The notes beneath the pieces were generated by a model. It was not told the DNA's origin, ran no database searches, and saw only the letters and a program-made list of their open reading frames with translations. A stretch of 5,644 bases of DNA from an uncultured bacterium (GTDB lineage Bacteria > Bacteroidota > Bacteroidia > Sphingobacteriales > Sphingobacteriaceae). The stretch is from NCBI GenBank assembly GCA_903958995.1, contig CAJBVG010000120.1:1-5644 (forward strand). The letters are read 5' to 3'. Below are positions 5,194 through 5,644 of the stretch, piece after piece. Position numbers and translations under genes: made by a program. Positions within the stretch are counted from its first letter, which is position 1; each line of letters begins with the position of its first letter.

Positions 5194-5644
5194 TTATATT
5201 TTTTTAGTTAATCGACGGAATACGTCTTCTAATTTTTCTTCTTCTTTTTGGATGCTGAGCATCACTAAACTATTTTTCACTGCAAACTCGAAGATTGCTG
5301 TACGTACAGCTTCTTCATTGCTTGTGCTTAGTAACCAAATGGCATCGCTCACTTTATTCGCTTTTTTAACACCTGGTATAGTTTCGATTTTATTTTGTGC
5401 AATGAATTTATCAAACTCTACTCTGAATACATATTCACCTGCCACATGATTTTGTAGATTCTTGGTATCGTCGTTTGCAACAATTTTTCCTTTATTGATA
5501 ATGACAACTTGGTCGCAAATAGCTTCTACTTCTTGCATAATGTGCGTAGATAGAATTACCGTTTTTTGTTGACCAATTTGTTTAATGAGTTTTCTTATTT
5601 CCGACAATTGATTCGGATCGAGACCTGAGGTTGGCTCATCTAGA
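5194..5644 (-). CDS. gldA: Gliding motility-associated ABC transporter ATP-binding subunit GldA (3' half; 5' end outside window)
   Basis: The frame is open to the right edge of the window and encodes the last 149 residues of an ABC ATPase. The first complete residues, LDEPTSGLDP, are the Walker B end with the catalytic glutamate and the D-loop. The H-loop follows at fragment residues 31-38 (LSTHIMQE), with the histidine at 34. After IINKGKIVAND comes a C-terminal region of about 95 residues ending LEDVFRRLTKKI, as in GldA and NatA-type ATPases. The Walker A and signature motifs must lie beyond the window. A TTG at 5607 can be read as a start but falls just after the Walker B motif, so it is an internal leucine codon. 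The stop is 6 bp before gldF, so the ATPase and permease genes are co-transcribed. The assignment to GldA rather than a generic ATPase rests on the gldF-gldG neighbours and the C-terminal extension. Confidence 0.88.
   Translation of the reverse strand, partial: LDEPTSGLDPNQLSEIRKLIKQIGQQKTVILSTHIMQEVEAICDQVVIINKGKIVANDDTKNLQNHVAGEYVFRVEFDKFIAQNKIETIPGVKKANKVSDAIWLLSTSNEEAVRTAIFEFAVKNSLVMLSIQKEEEKLEDVFRRLTKKI

Noticed and set aside
1298..5449. Plus-strand open frames at 1298-1624, 2417-2614, 3217-3498, 4204-4479 and 4931-5449
   Set aside because: Each lies antisense within dnaN, the DUF4340 gene, gldG, gldF or gldA, all well supported by family motifs. None has a recognisable motif of its own.
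5194..5607. A complete short protein starting at the TTG at 5607
   Set aside because: The frame continues upstream into LDEPTSGLDP, the Walker B and D-loop of an ABC ATPase, so the TTG is an internal leucine.
1..5644. Window ends resemble restriction sites (starts AGCTT, ends TCTAGA), suggesting a cloned HindIII-XbaI fragment
   Set aside because: AAGCTT occurs inside the window at 3367 and 4178 and again near 4415, so a complete HindIII digest would not give this fragment; the ends may be coincidence.

Overview
The window looks like chromosomal DNA of a Bacteroidota member, most likely a gliding or type IX secretion-capable Flavobacteriia-like lineage. The evidence is a cluster encoding the three Gld ABC transporter proteins (GldA, GldF, GldG), a Bacteroidota-type beta clamp, a TAnnTTTG-type -7 promoter box ahead of dnaN, low G+C, and AT-rich leaders without clear Shine-Dalgarno sequences. 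The species cannot be named from the sequence alone.

Layout from left to right. Positions 1-270 (+) hold the C-terminal 89 codons of a protein resembling the Bacteroidota zinc-dependent phospholipase C / S1-P1 nuclease-like family. It converges on a minus-strand block that fills the rest of the window. The convergent gap (271-492) is built of short tandem repeats: 15 units of an 8-bp TCGAANNG repeat, a bidirectional hairpin terminator, then 6 units of a diverged TCGAANNN repeat in inverted orientation. Each array starts directly at the stop codon of the gene it follows.

The minus-strand block, in order of transcription (right to left), is gldA (partial, 3' half), gldF, gldG, a DUF4340 membrane-anchored protein, then dnaN. 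gldA-gldF-gldG are separated by 6 bp and 1 bp and are almost certainly one transcript. An 83-bp gap with a 7-bp tandem repeat and a GC-rich imperfect palindrome separates gldG from the DUF4340 gene. A 48-bp gap with a recognisable -7 box precedes dnaN, so dnaN probably has its own promoter while possibly also receiving read-through.

GldA (ATPase), GldF (membrane permease) and GldG (auxiliary protein with a large periplasmic domain) would form one ABC transporter complex linked to gliding. The DUF4340 protein, anchored by one N-terminal helix with a periplasmic body, is a plausible further partner. dnaN is a replication housekeeping gene with no obvious functional tie to the transporter. I see no mobile element, CRISPR array or RNA gene. 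The two repeat-hairpin-repeat intergenic regions are the most unusual content. I did not find convincing evidence of a wholly new biological system.
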